Positions 1 to 9,185 are shown, numbered from the stretch's first letter. The stretch: 64,000 nt of DNA from an uncultured Lachnospiraceae bacterium (GCA_910586205.1 CAJUGD010000015.1:19040-83039); one strand, 5' to 3'. The notes: generated from the letters alone by a model not told the origin. Numbers and translations are program-made.

Positions 1-156
1 ATAAAAATGATAAGAGAGGAGCCGGTTAACCTTTATCAGAAAGGATGCTTTGCGTATAGGATGGCACGGGAAAAGAGCATGGATATTGATACAGAGATGG
101 ATTTTTTATATGCGGAATGGATGGCTAAAGTAATTGCGGGGGGGGTATTTCACTAA
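1..156 (+). CDS. CMP-sugar synthetase (cytidylyltransferase), C-terminal end only
   Basis: The gene enters from the left edge in frame 1; only its last 51 residues are visible. The stretch DIDTEMDFLYAEWMA matches the conserved C-terminus of the acylneuraminate/CMP-nonulosonate cytidylyltransferase family, which activates nine-carbon sugars with CTP for glycosyl transfer. Just after this motif the frame meets a run of eight G and ends as IAGGVFH-stop. With 7 or 9 G the frame instead stays open up to the start of the next gene. The family call rests on a short fragment, so it is probable rather than certain. Confidence 0.6.
   Translation: MKMIREEPVNLYQKGCFAYRMAREKSMDIDTEMDFLYAEWMAKVIAGGVFH
138..145 (+). 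repeat. G8 homopolymer tract at the 3' end of the cytidylyltransferase gene
   Basis: Eight consecutive G followed by TATTT. All three reading frames downstream are usable: 8 G stops at 154-156, 9 G stops at 225-227, and 7 or 10 G stops at 230-232, overlapping the next start as ATGA. Length change would alter the tail of the protein and its translational coupling to the gene at 229. Confidence 0.8.
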
Positions 157-228
157 ATACTGTCTGCAGATTCTCTACCCCCTATTTCCAGGCGCCCACA
201 TCTTCCTTCAGAGGGAGGTGCGCCTGAG

Positions 229-1230
229 ATGAAATTCCTTGTAATCGGCTTAGGGTCTATGGGAAAACGCAGGATCCGCTTGCTGAAGCAATACATAGAA
301 GACCATAAAGATGGTTTAAGGGAGGAGTGGAACATAGCTGGGGTGGATTCCAGTCCAGACCGCCGTCAGGAGGCGGCTTTGCAGCTTCATCTGAGTACAT
401 ACCAATCCATGGAGGAAGCTTTGCAGGCCGAAAAATTTGACTGTGCGGTGATAGCAAGCCCTCCTTTGTCTCATGCGGGAATCATTACCAACTGTCTGAA
501 AAACCACCTGCATGTTTTTACGGAGCTGAATCTGGTGGAGGATGGGTATGAAAAGAACCTTTGTCTGGCAAAGCAGCAAGGGCGGGTGCTTTTTTTATCC
601 TCCACGTTTTTGTACAGGAAGGAAATGGAGTTTATAAAGGGGCAGGTAAGACAGCAGGGATTTAGAGGCGGCTACCATTACCACATTGGTCAGTATCTGC
701 CCCAGTGGCATCCATGGGAACGCTATCAGGACTTTTTCGTGGGACAGAAAAAGACCAATGCCTGCCGTGAGATTTTTGCTGTGGAGCTGCCGTGGCTAGT
801 GGATGTTTTTGGCGGGATTAAAGCTTTGCATGTGTTCCATAAAAAGGCTTCCAAGCTGGAGATTGCATATGATGATCTCTATCAAATTCTGGTGGAGCAT
901 GACTCCGGAATTCTGGGGAGCTTAACAGTGGATGTAATATCCCCGGAAGCAAAGCGGGAGCTTGAGGTCTGGGGTGAGGAGTTTTGTATCCGATGGAAGG
1001 GAAGCCCCAAGACTTTGTACCAGTATGATAAGGAGAAAAAGGAATTTGAAGAAGTTTCTCTTTATGAAAGGGTAGAGCACAGGAAGGAGTATTCCCAATT
1101 TGTGGTGGAAAATGCTTATTATGAGGAGCTGGTGAATTTTATCGGAACTGTGGAGGGAAAGGAAGCTCCCAGATGGTCATTTGAACAGGACCGAGAAATT
1201 TTATCATGGATTGACAGAATAGAGGCATGA
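229..1230 (+). CDS. Gfo/Idh/MocA-family sugar oxidoreductase
   Basis: 333 aa. The N-terminus MKFLVIGLGSMGKRR is a Rossmann NAD(P)-binding motif, and VIASPPLSHAG fits the family pattern where the second strand leads to the substrate pocket. Members oxidise or reduce sugar hydroxyls, usually on nucleotide sugars. The canonical EKP lysine motif is not clear here (ELNLVED sits at that place), so the catalytic role is uncertain. It starts 72 nt after the preceding stop and is followed after 1 nt by a second family member, so both are in one operon with the CMP-sugar synthetases. Confidence 0.8.
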   Translation: MKFLVIGLGSMGKRRIRLLKQYIEDHKDGLREEWNIAGVDSSPDRRQEAALQLHLSTYQSMEEALQAEKFDCAVIASPPLSHAGIITNCLKNHLHVFTELNLVEDGYEKNLCLAKQQGRVLFLSSTFLYRKEMEFIKGQVRQQGFRGGYHYHIGQYLPQWHPWERYQDFFVGQKKTNACREIFAVELPWLVDVFGGIKALHVFHKKASKLEIAYDDLYQILVEHDSGILGSLTVDVISPEAKRELEVWGEEFCIRWKGSPKTLYQYDKEKKEFEEVSLYERVEHRKEYSQFVVENAYYEELVNFIGTVEGKEAPRWSFEQDREILSWIDRIEA

Positions 1231-1231
1231 T

Positions 1232-2173
1232 ATGAAAATCTGTTTTATGGGTCTGGGGTCCATAGCGGGCCGGCATATCCGAAACCTTCAAAGCCTGTTT
1301 CCGGGAGAGCTTCAGATTGATGTGGTCCGAAGCGGAAAAGGGAAGCCTATGGAGGAAAACCTGGCGTCCTTTATTCATCAGGTATATGATGATTATGAAA
1401 GGATAGCAGAGGATTACGATGTGGTGTTTATCACCAATCCAACACGGCTGCATTATGAGACACTGCAGAGGATGAACCAGAAGGGAAAGCACTTTTTTAT
1501 TGAGAAACCGGTATTTGAGACGGGATATGAGGAACTGAATGCGCTGAAATTGAAAAAGGAAAGCGTCTACTATGTGGCGTGCCCGTTAAGATATACCAAT
1601 GTGATCCAGTATCTGAAAAAGCATGTGGATTTTTCCAGTGTATACAGTATGCGCTGTATATCTTCCAGCTATCTGCCCGAATGGAGGCCGGGGAGTGATT
1701 ACCGTACCAGCTACAGTGCTAAAAAGGAGCTGGGAGGAGGAGTGTCACTTGACCTGATTCATGAGTGGGATTATGTGTGTTATCTGATTGGGATGCCCCA
1801 AAGGGTAAAAAGCATCCTAACTCGTAAGTCAGGTCTGGAGATTGACAGTGATGATCTGGCGGTTTATCTTGGGGAATATGAGGATAAGATCGTGGAGATG
1901 CATCTGGATTATTTTGGCAGGGCGCCGATTCGAAAGCTGGAGCTGTTTGGCAGGGATGATACTTTAGAGGCAGATCTTTTAAAGCAGTGCATTACTTATC
2001 AGAAAAGCGGGAAGACGGTTAGTTTTTGGGAAGAACGGGATTCATACCAAAAGAAGGAGCTGCAGCATTTTTTTCGAGTGATTCGTGGGGAAGATGTGAA
2101 TGATAACCCGATTGAACAGGCGTGTGCGATGCTACGGATCGCAAGGGGAAAGGATAATATCCATATTTTATAA
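1232..2173 (+). CDS. Gfo/Idh/MocA-family sugar oxidoreductase (second copy)
   Basis: 313 aa. MKICFMGLGSIAGRH is the nucleotide-binding motif and FFIEKPVFE, about residue 87-95, is the canonical EKP motif whose lysine contacts substrate. It is a divergent paralogue of the upstream protein and, unlike it, keeps EKP. The pair could work as a heteromer or in consecutive steps on a nucleotide-activated sugar; this is inferred from adjacency. The start at 1232 lies right after the upstream stop, consistent with translational coupling. Confidence 0.85.
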   Translation: MKICFMGLGSIAGRHIRNLQSLFPGELQIDVVRSGKGKPMEENLASFIHQVYDDYERIAEDYDVVFITNPTRLHYETLQRMNQKGKHFFIEKPVFETGYEELNALKLKKESVYYVACPLRYTNVIQYLKKHVDFSSVYSMRCISSSYLPEWRPGSDYRTSYSAKKELGGGVSLDLIHEWDYVCYLIGMPQRVKSILTRKSGLEIDSDDLAVYLGEYEDKIVEMHLDYFGRAPIRKLELFGRDDTLEADLLKQCITYQKSGKTVSFWEERDSYQKKELQHFFRVIRGEDVNDNPIEQACAMLRIARGKDNIHIL

Positions 2174-2198
2174 ACGCTTAAGGAAGGAAAGAATAAAT

Positions 2199-3035
2199 AT
2201 GAGGATCTTATTTACCATCTGCGGAAGGGCTGGTTCAAAGGGGCTTCGAAATAAGAATCTGAGGAAAATGAAGGGAGTCCCGCTGTTCTATTATACGTTG
2301 GCGTCCATCCGGATGTATATGGACGCCCATCCGGAAATGGATATTGACATTGCATTAAACACAGACAGCCGTGAACTGGTGGATATTGTCCGGGGCCAAA
2401 GGATGGTGCCGGATATAAAAATCATAGACCGGAAGCCGGAGCTGGCAAATGATACGGCGGCTAAGGTTGGGGTAATTCGGGATACCTATCTGCAGTGTGA
2501 AAAAGAAGCCCCCTATGATGTGGTGGTGGACTTAGATATTACCTCCCCTCTGCGCAGGACAGAAGATATAGAAGCGGCTGTAGAAAAGCTTAAGTCTGAT
2601 GATCGGATTGATCTCGTTTTCAGCGTAGTGGACAGCCGCAGGAGTCCGTATTTTAATATGGTAAAACAGGATGGGGATTATTACCGGAAAGTGTGCCCTT
2701 CTGGGTTTACAGCCCGTCAGCAGGCTCCCAAGGTCTATGAGCTTAATGCCAGTATTTATGCATACAGGCCAAGGTTTTTGAATCAGGTGATCGAAAAGAC
2801 CATTTTGGATTATAATTGTCAGATTGTGAAGATGCCGGATTATCTGGTTTTGGACATTGATTCAGAGGAGGATTTTCAGAGGATGTCTTATCTGATGGAT
2901 TGGTTTATAAAAGAGGATCCTGGGATTAGAAGGCTTACAGAGAATGCAGGGTATTTTAGTGAGAAAGGGGACTTATGGGATGACAGAGACGGGGCAGGGG
3001 AAGGATGCCACAGTAGACGCAGAAGCGCTTTATAA
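2199..3035 (+). CDS. CMP-sugar synthetase (acylneuraminate cytidylyltransferase family)
   Basis: 278 aa from the ATG at 2199, which follows a good ribosome binding site (AAGGAAGG) and matches the family N-terminus. The motif CGRAGSKGLRNKN is the CTP-binding signature, and DLDITSPLR is the conserved loop near the sugar site. It couples CTP to a nonulosonic acid or related sugar in the cytoplasm. The reading frame runs 56 nt into the next gene, giving a basic tail (SRRRSAL) unlike the conserved core. It is one of three cytidylyltransferases in the window. Confidence 0.85.
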   Translation: MRILFTICGRAGSKGLRNKNLRKMKGVPLFYYTLASIRMYMDAHPEMDIDIALNTDSRELVDIVRGQRMVPDIKIIDRKPELANDTAAKVGVIRDTYLQCEKEAPYDVVVDLDITSPLRRTEDIEAAVEKLKSDDRIDLVFSVVDSRRSPYFNMVKQDGDYYRKVCPSGFTARQQAPKVYELNASIYAYRPRFLNQVIEKTILDYNCQIVKMPDYLVLDIDSEEDFQRMSYLMDWFIKEDPGIRRLTENAGYFSEKGDLWDDRDGAGEGCHSRRRSAL

Positions 3036-3676
3036 GTTGGTAAAGCGGCAATTAGAAAACTTTTGGGAGATTGAAACCGACAATAGGGAATTTATGATAG
3101 AGATGATTCACAAAGCTCTTGAGAAATTAAATAGAAGTTTCAGCGTCTCAAAAAATAAATATTACCAGAAAAATGGGTTTTCACCTTATAATTCGGTGCA
3201 GTATTCGGTATTTTTGTATTATCTGTCAAATCTGGCCGGAAAAGCTATGGGGGGGGGGTAAAATAGCAGATCAGATTTATTATCTGAATAAAATCATGAA
3301 TGGTGTAGATTGGTATTGGGCAATCGAGCTTCCGGAACATTTCTTGGCAGAACATCCAGTGGGAACAGTTTTAGGACGAGCTGAGTATGGAGATTATTTT
3401 TGTGTGTATCAGGGAGTTACTGTGGGAGGAAACTGGAAACAGGGGGAGATCTATTATCCTAAAATAGGAAACCATGTCACCTGTTATGCCAATACATCCA
3501 TTATCGGAAGATGTGAAATCGGAGACTATGTAGTTATTTCAGCAAATTCCTTTTTGAAAGATGTCCAGATACCAGATGGCTCCCTTGTGTTTGGATCCAG
3601 CCCGAGGCTGGTCGTAAAGAATTATGGAAAAAGCCGTATATGGGGATATTTTTCTGAGTGCTGGGAGGTAGAATAA
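2980..3676 (+). CDS. Serine O-acetyltransferase-like (LbH) enzyme, split at a G10 tract
   Basis: The start ATG at 2980 has an AAGGGG site just upstream. The N-terminal part (about 92 residues, helical, ending KAMGGG-stop at 3261) is in frame 1. The C-terminal part, from KIADQIYYLNKIMNG onward, is in frame 2 and carries the left-handed beta-helix of serine-acetyltransferase-like enzymes (YQGVTVGGNW, IIGRCEIGDYVVI). The break is exactly at ten G (3249-3258). Nine G would join the halves into a 231-residue protein. As read, the gene is off. It would acetylate a sugar or amino acid from acetyl-CoA; its place in a glycan operon favours a sugar. Confidence 0.8.
3249..3258 (+). repeat. G10 homopolymer tract that breaks the acetyltransferase
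   Basis: Ten G followed by TAAAATAG. With 10 G the upstream frame reads ATG GGG GGG GGG TAA and stops. With 9 G it reads GGG GGG GGT AAA ATA and continues into the beta-helix domain. This is the longest G run in the window. Confidence 0.85.
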
Positions 3677-3678
3677 AA

Positions 3679-4670
3679 TTGGAAAACAAAAAGTTATTTA
3701 TCGCAATGTATCACTATGTGAGGGATTTAAACAACAGCCGTTATCCAGCGATCAAAGGCTTGGACTACTCTTTGTTCAAGAAGCAAATTGAATTCTTTGA
3801 ACAGAACTTCCATGTAGTTACCATGGAGCAGGTTTTGGAATTTTTGTTCGGGGGGGGTATTTGCCGGAAAAAGCATTGCTCCTGACTTTTGACGATGGTT
3901 ATCTAGATCACTACTCTTATGTCCTTCCCGTGTTAAAAGCCCATCAGATGCAGGGCTCTTTTTTTATGCCCGGAAAAACTTTTGCAGAGGATACTTTGCT
4001 GGATGTAAATAAAATCCACTTTATCTTAGCATCTGCAAAAGAGTCGGAGCTTTTGGAGGAATTGTATCGGGAAATGGATCATTACCGAGGAGAGGAATAT
4101 TCTTTCCCTTCTAACCGTGAGCTTTTTCAGGAGTATGGAAAGTCCAGCCGGTTTGACACGGCAGAGACGGTCTTTATCAAAAGGATGCTTCAGACTGTGC
4201 TGCCAGAGAGGTTGAGAGCAGACATAGCATCCAACCTGTTTGAAAGGTTTGTGGGGATGGAGGAGAGAGCGTTTAGCCGGGAACTTTACATGAATCGGGA
4301 TCAGATCCGCATGATGAAAATGGCGGGCATGTATATAGGCCTTCATGGTTATGACCATTACTGGCTGGCTAGTCTCCCTAGTGCAGAAATGAAAGAAGAC
4401 GTGGAGAAAGCGCTGGATGTGCTGGATGAATGGATTGACCGGAAGGCATGGGTGATGAATTATCCCTATGGAAATACCAGTCAGGAGGTGATTCAGTATA
4501 TCGCGGAGCGCGGCTGCATCTTGGGGCTGACTACGGAGGTGAGGGCAGCATGCCTTGGGGCAGATGACCCGTATCGAATCCCTAGATTGGACTGTAATGA
4601 TTTTCCGCCGAAAAGCAGCCATTATTATGAGTTTCTGTCTGCATTTTCCGGAAGGGAAGGAGGGGTATGA
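3679..4670 (+). CDS. Polysaccharide deacetylase (NodB-type), split at a G8 tract
   Basis: Start is TTG 3679, 10 nt after GGGAGG (3663-3668), giving MENKKLFIAMYHYVRD, the usual N-terminus of clostridial NodB-fold deacetylases. The frame reaches FLFGGG and then stops at 3885 (ICRKKHCS). The rest (LPEKALLLTFDDGYLDHY and onward) is one frame over. TFDDGY is the metal-binding catalytic motif and LHGYDHYW the second metal motif, so the active site is intact if the frame is restored. Adding one G to the run at 3850-3857 joins them into about 330 aa. It would remove N-acetyl groups from a glycan or precursor. Confidence 0.85.
3850..3857 (+). repeat. G8 homopolymer tract that breaks the deacetylase
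   Basis: Eight G followed by TATTTGCC. With 8 G the reading is TTC GGG GGG GGT ATT TGC and stops at 3885; with 9 G it is GGG GGG GGG TAT TTG CCG and enters the catalytic domain. Confidence 0.85.
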
Positions 4671-5689
4671 AGAACAGGGAAAATCAGTTTGACAGGCTGT
4701 ATGAGATCCGCCTTGCAGGCCTCCATGAGATCCCAAGGATTATGCAGTTTATTAAAGAAAACTGGAGTGAAAACCATATTTTAGGGCGGGATAAGGCCTG
4801 CTTTCTGTATGAGTATTGTGACCGCAGCCAAGTTCATATGGTAGTGGCATACAGGAGAAAAACAGGGGAGCTGGAAGGGTTTCTTGGCTTCGTATGTGCT
4901 TCCTACGGGGAAAAGGACCGGGATCTTTGGGGGAGTATGTGGAAAGTGCGGGAAGGCAATCAGATGATGCTTGGAGCAGAGCTTATCCGGCGCCTGCCTC
5001 AACTTGTGTCTCATCGTGCATACCTTTCACCAGGGATCAACCTAAACACCACTGGCGTCATGATGAAGGGACTTAGACAGTATGTTGACCGGATGCGCCA
5101 TTGGTATGTATTGGGAAACAGCCCTGTCTTCCGGATTGCCAGGATCCAGGAAAGAAAAGAGCAGGAACCTGTACAAGATTCATGCCAGATTCAACAAATC
5201 AGGGAGCATGAGGAGCTGGAAAAAAATTTTGACTTTAACAGGTTTCGAGCACATGTCCCTTTTAAGGATGCAGAGTATATCCGGCGGAGATTCTTTTTTC
5301 ATCCTGTTTTTCAGTACCAGGTATGGGGAATTGGGACAGGAGATGCCATAGATGCATTTTTTGTTACAAAAGAGGTGCAAGCTAACGGCGCAAAAGCACT
5401 GCGCATTGTGGATTATGTGGGGGAGAAAAGGAAGATCCGGGGAATTGGGGCATGGGTGAGGGAAAGCATCCGTAAGCTTGGCTATGAATATGTTGATTTT
5501 TATGAGTATGGTTTTAATGGGGACGACATAAGGATGGCTGGTTTTGTTGAGAGGGAGCTTGGAGACAAGAATATTATTCCTAATTATTTTTCTCCATTTG
5601 AACAGAAAAATGTGGAGATATGGTTTCATGCACCAGATGCCTCTGTAACCATATGCAAAGCAGACGGGGATCAGGACAGGCCAAATTAA
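4667..5689 (+). CDS. GNAT-like acyltransferase, unassigned substrate
   Basis: 340 aa, beginning at an ATGA overlap with the deacetylase stop. The N-terminal segment (IRLAGLHEIPRIMQFIKENWS) looks like the opening strand and helix of a GNAT domain, followed by a substrate-facing strand pattern (HMVVAYRRKTGELEGFLGF). No complete acetyl-CoA pyrophosphate loop is evident, so the activity is uncertain. The second half may be a second domain. Tight coupling to the deacetylase suggests it modifies the same sugar, perhaps re-acylating the freed amine; that is inference. Confidence 0.5.
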   Translation: MKNRENQFDRLYEIRLAGLHEIPRIMQFIKENWSENHILGRDKACFLYEYCDRSQVHMVVAYRRKTGELEGFLGFVCASYGEKDRDLWGSMWKVREGNQMMLGAELIRRLPQLVSHRAYLSPGINLNTTGVMMKGLRQYVDRMRHWYVLGNSPVFRIARIQERKEQEPVQDSCQIQQIREHEELEKNFDFNRFRAHVPFKDAEYIRRRFFFHPVFQYQVWGIGTGDAIDAFFVTKEVQANGAKALRIVDYVGEKRKIRGIGAWVRESIRKLGYEYVDFYEYGFNGDDIRMAGFVERELGDKNIIPNYFSPFEQKNVEIWFHAPDASVTICKADGDQDRPN

Positions 5690-5721
5690 AGGAAAACAGA
5701 ATAGACTAGGAGGAGTTTTCT

Positions 5722-5961
5722 ATGGATAACAGAAAAAAGTATCAGGAAGTGTTTCAGAACGTTTTTGGAGTGGATGAGACGGATTTAAATGAAGATTTCA
5801 CATCGGATCAGGTAGCAGGATGGGATTCCGTAACCCAAATGACCTTGATCACAGAGCTGGAGGATGCGTTTGGGATAATGATGGATACAGATGACATCTT
5901 TGAGTTCCGTTCATACCACAACGGGATGAGGATTTTAAAAAAATATCAAGTGGAGATTTAG
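5722..5961 (+). CDS. Acyl carrier protein
   Basis: 79 aa with the phosphopantetheine attachment motif GWDSV, the acidic four-helix composition and the length of a discrete ACP. AGGAGG lies 9 nt before the ATG at 5722. It carries an acyl chain as a thioester for the neighbouring reductases, LuxE-like and LuxC-like enzymes. Being embedded in this operon, it is a specialised carrier rather than the housekeeping AcpP. Confidence 0.92.
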   Translation: MDNRKKYQEVFQNVFGVDETDLNEDFTSDQVAGWDSVTQMTLITELEDAFGIMMDTDDIFEFRSYHNGMRILKKYQVEI

Positions 5962-5964
5962 GGG

Positions 5965-6720
5965 ATGGTTCGGCTGCTGGAGAAAAAGGTCTGTTTAGTG
6001 ACCGGAGCGTCGAGGGGAATTGGAAAGGGGATTGCAGAGCATTTTGCCAAGGAAGGAGCCGTGGTGTATGCGAATGCCAGGAAGCCGGGAAGCATAGATG
6101 AGTGGTGCCGGGAAGTGGCTTTCCGGTACAAAACCAGAGCTGTGCCGGTTTATTTTGATGTGACGGCTCAGGATCTTATGAAGAAAGCAATGGCTTTCAT
6201 CTGTTCTGAGGAGGGCTGCCTGGATGTTCTTGTTAATAATGCAGGGATTACAAAGAATGAGTTGATCGGTATGATTCGTCAGGAGACATTACAGGAGTTG
6301 TATGAAACCAATGTATTTGCTGTGATTCATGCTCTCCAATATGCTGCCAGGATTATGAGGAGAAAAAGGTCTGGATCGATTATTAATCTTTCTTCTATTA
6401 TCGGAGTTAGAGGAAACCGGGGGGAAACAGCTTATTCCGGAACCAAGGGAGCTGTAATCTCGATAACAAAATCAGCGGCAAAGGAGCTTGCCCCTTATCA
6501 GATACGGGTGAATGCGGTTGCCCCAGGCATGACTGATACGGATATGTTTATGGAAGCGGCAAAGACCAAGGAAAATGTGGAACAAAACCTTGCGCAGATT
6601 GGTTTTGGAAGGTTGGCAACTCCGGATGATGTAGCGGAAGCATGTGTGTTCCTGGCCAGTGACCGATCTTCCTTTATAACAGGGCAGATTCTTGGGGTGG
6701 ACGGCGGGACAATTTTGTGA
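5965..6720 (+). CDS. SDR family 3-oxoacyl-ACP reductase-like (FabG-like)
   Basis: 251 aa. TGASRGIG near residue 14 is the NADP(H)-binding motif, LVNNAGIT is the structural NNAG, and the catalytic Ser-Tyr-Lys set is visible as LSSIIG and YSGTK. The C-terminus FITGQILGVDGG is typical FabG. It starts 3 nt after the ACP stop. Likely role: reduction of a 3-keto acyl-ACP, or of a keto group on a sugar-linked acyl chain. It is a paralogue of the SDR at 9186. Confidence 0.88.
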   Translation: MVRLLEKKVCLVTGASRGIGKGIAEHFAKEGAVVYANARKPGSIDEWCREVAFRYKTRAVPVYFDVTAQDLMKKAMAFICSEEGCLDVLVNNAGITKNELIGMIRQETLQELYETNVFAVIHALQYAARIMRRKRSGSIINLSSIIGVRGNRGETAYSGTKGAVISITKSAAKELAPYQIRVNAVAPGMTDTDMFMEAAKTKENVEQNLAQIGFGRLATPDDVAEACVFLASDRSSFITGQILGVDGGTIL

Positions 6721-6816
6721 TGATGGACTTACTGCCATTTGCAAATGCAGTTTTTGCAAGAGCCATATGGCAATGCATTCGGGTGTGGATGAATAGCATT
6801 TGAGAGGACAGAGGAA

Positions 6817-7896
6817 ATGGAGACAATTTATCAATACGGGCCTTATGAACTTGAGAGATACAAAAAGAGAGACATCGTGTTTCCTAAATATAAGGAACTT
6901 ACCAGGCTTCATGAACAAAACTGCAGGGAATACAGACAGATTCTTAAGATGTATGGCGTCACGGCAGATTCTTTATGGGAAATGGAGAATATTCCTATGA
7001 TACCAGTCCGTCTTTTTAAAGAATACAGCTTAAAGAGTGTTCCCCAGGAGAAAATCGTGAAGACCATGCTGTCATCCGGCACCACAGGACAGGCGTCTTC
7101 TCAGATTTTTTTGGATAAAGATACAGCTTTATGGCAGCAGAAGGCTCTGGCAAAAATTGTGGGGGATTTTATTGGCCGGCGGCGGATGCCCATGTTGGTT
7201 CTGGATACGGATGATGTGATTAAAGACCGAACTCAGTTTTCCACAAGAGGAGCCGGAATTCTTGGATTTTCTGCTTTTGGAACCAGACGTGAATTTGTTC
7301 TGAACCGTGATATGTCCATAAATTATGAAGTTCTGGAACGATTTTTAAAGGAGCATGAAGGGGAACGGATCTTGTTTTTCGGGTTTACCTTTATTATCTG
7401 GAAACATTTCCTTTTGGAGCTGGAAAGATGCGGAAAAAGGTACGATCTGTCAAATGCGGTTATGGTCCATGGAGGGGGATGGAAAAAGCTTAAAAGTGAA
7501 GCGGTTTCAAAAAAGGAGTTTCGGGAACGGTTTGCTCGTACCTGTGGAATGAGGGATATTTATGAAAACTATGGGATGGCGGAGCAGACAGGCAGTATTT
7601 TTATGGAATGTGAACTTGGACATCTGCATGTAAGTATGTTTTCAGATATCTTTATCCGGGACCCGAAGACGTTAAAAGTATGTGAAAACGGGGAAAAGGG
7701 AATTTTGCAGGTAATGTCCGTGCTGCCCCATTCTTATCCAGGCCATTCCCTTTTGACAGAAGATGTAGGGGTAATTCTGGGAGAGGACGACTGTCCATGT
7801 GGACGGAAGGGAAAATACTTTGAGATTCTTGGGAGGTTAAAAAATGCGGAGCTCAGGGGGTGCAGCGATACCTATGCAGCAGGAATTAAAGAATAA
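6817..7896 (+). CDS. LuxE-like acyl-protein synthetase (acyl-activating enzyme)
   Basis: 359 aa. MLSSGTTGQASS is the ATP-binding P-loop of the adenylate-forming superfamily in its LuxE version, with VMVHGGGWKKL and YGMAEQTGS further motifs of that family. LuxE enzymes activate a fatty acid as acyl-AMP and pass it to a protein cysteine for LuxC. The gene overlaps the LuxC-like gene and lies two genes after the ACP, so the three probably form one acyl activation/reduction unit. There are no luxA/luxB genes, so bioluminescence is not implied. Confidence 0.85.
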   Translation: METIYQYGPYELERYKKRDIVFPKYKELTRLHEQNCREYRQILKMYGVTADSLWEMENIPMIPVRLFKEYSLKSVPQEKIVKTMLSSGTTGQASSQIFLDKDTALWQQKALAKIVGDFIGRRRMPMLVLDTDDVIKDRTQFSTRGAGILGFSAFGTRREFVLNRDMSINYEVLERFLKEHEGERILFFGFTFIIWKHFLLELERCGKRYDLSNAVMVHGGGWKKLKSEAVSKKEFRERFARTCGMRDIYENYGMAEQTGSIFMECELGHLHVSMFSDIFIRDPKTLKVCENGEKGILQVMSVLPHSYPGHSLLTEDVGVILGEDDCPCGRKGKYFEILGRLKNAELRGCSDTYAAGIKE

Positions 7897-9070
7897 AATT
7901 AAATATCTTGTGGGGGATGAAGACATGGCAGAAACTGTGCACCAGGCGGAATGCAGGGAACCTTTTTCTGAGGAGATTGTAGATTTTTTGGACATGTTTT
8001 CCCGCATGATTCGAAAAGATAGGGAGGCAAGGGAGTATCCTGATATCCAAACCTATGGATTCTGGTGCAGGAAGGCTTCGATTCTGGAAATGAAACAGGA
8101 ATACTGCAGGTTGGAGGATCGTATCGGCAGGGGGATGACGTTCCATATCGCCCCGTCTAATATCCCCATGATGTTTTTGTTTTCTTTGACAGTTTCTCTG
8201 CTTGCCGGAAATCCCAATGTGGTTCGAATTTCCAGCAGGGAATTTGTCCAGACCGGGATTGTCTGCCGTATTTTAAGGGCTCTGCTTGCTGAACCAGGAA
8301 ATGAATGGATAAGAAGGATGATTTTGATTCTCCAGTATCCTCATGATGACAGGATTACGGAAGCCTTTTCTGAGAGGTGCAGGAATCGAATTATATGGGG
8401 CGGGGATGCTTCTATTAGTAAAATCAGGGAAACCAAACTTTCCCCGTGGGCTATTGATCTGCCGTTTTATGACCGTTTTTCCCTTTCCGTAATCCAGGCG
8501 GATGAATATCTGAAGGCAGAAAATCCGGATCGGATTGCCCTCGATTTTTATAATGACACTTATGTTACAGATCAAAATGCCTGCACTTCTCCCCAGTTGG
8601 TGGTATGGATGGGGAAGCAGGTGAATGAAGCAAGAGAGAGATTCTGGAGATGCTTGAATCGGGTGGTGCTGGAACGATATCCCTTTCAGGATATTCAGGC
8701 AGTGGACAAGTTAGCGGCCGCATGCCGTTTTGCCATCAGTCATGAAGAAGGAAGACTGATCCGTGAAAATATGGCATTGTGTCGAATGGAGTTAGACAGA
8801 CTGCCTGGGGATCTGAGCTGGTACCGGTGCCCTGGAGGCTATTTTTATGAATACCATGCCAAAAATCTGGATGAAATAGGGAAGATTTGTTCTGTGGATA
8901 CCCAAACTATCTCCTGTTTTGGGATAAAGGATAAGGAGATTCTGTCCATGGTGAAAAGAAACCACTGCATGGGAGTGGACCGGGTTGTACCGGTGGGGGA
9001 CACCATGGATTTCGGGCTTCAGTGGGATGGGTTTGATTTTATCTACTCTTTAACAAGGGTAGTAGGCTAG
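7874..9070 (+). CDS. LuxC-like acyl-CoA/acyl-protein reductase
   Basis: About 398 aa from ATG 7874; an ATG at 7844 in the same frame would add 10 residues. It resembles the LuxC family of the aldehyde dehydrogenase superfamily: FHIAPSNIPMMF is the nucleotide-binding region and DQNACTSPQ contains the catalytic cysteine that forms the thioester. The product would be an aldehyde made by NADPH reduction of an acyl thioester. It overlaps the LuxE-like gene by 23 nt. In this setting the aldehyde or alcohol is probably built into a glycan substituent. Confidence 0.85.
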   Translation: MQQELKNKIKYLVGDEDMAETVHQAECREPFSEEIVDFLDMFSRMIRKDREAREYPDIQTYGFWCRKASILEMKQEYCRLEDRIGRGMTFHIAPSNIPMMFLFSLTVSLLAGNPNVVRISSREFVQTGIVCRILRALLAEPGNEWIRRMILILQYPHDDRITEAFSERCRNRIIWGGDASISKIRETKLSPWAIDLPFYDRFSLSVIQADEYLKAENPDRIALDFYNDTYVTDQNACTSPQLVVWMGKQVNEARERFWRCLNRVVLERYPFQDIQAVDKLAAACRFAISHEEGRLIRENMALCRMELDRLPGDLSWYRCPGGYFYEYHAKNLDEIGKICSVDTQTISCFGIKDKEILSMVKRNHCMGVDRVVPVGDTMDFGLQWDGFDFIYSLTRVVG

Positions 9071-9185
9071 GAAGCCGGTGCTGTTCAGGGAACATTTCAA
9101 ATATACTTCCGGAATCTTTGGGAGTGCATCCAATGCAATAGGAAGGTTCCCGGCAAAAGCGGCGGCTGTCCGGAAAGGATCATAC

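Noticed and set aside
4026..4736. 236-codon minus-strand frame opposite the deacetylase
   Set aside because: It is opposite a clear catalytic domain, rich in Cys, His and Pro, with no ribosome binding site.
6817..9070. Bioluminescence genes
   Set aside because: LuxE and LuxC families are present, but luxA, luxB and luxD are not; the context is glycan synthesis.
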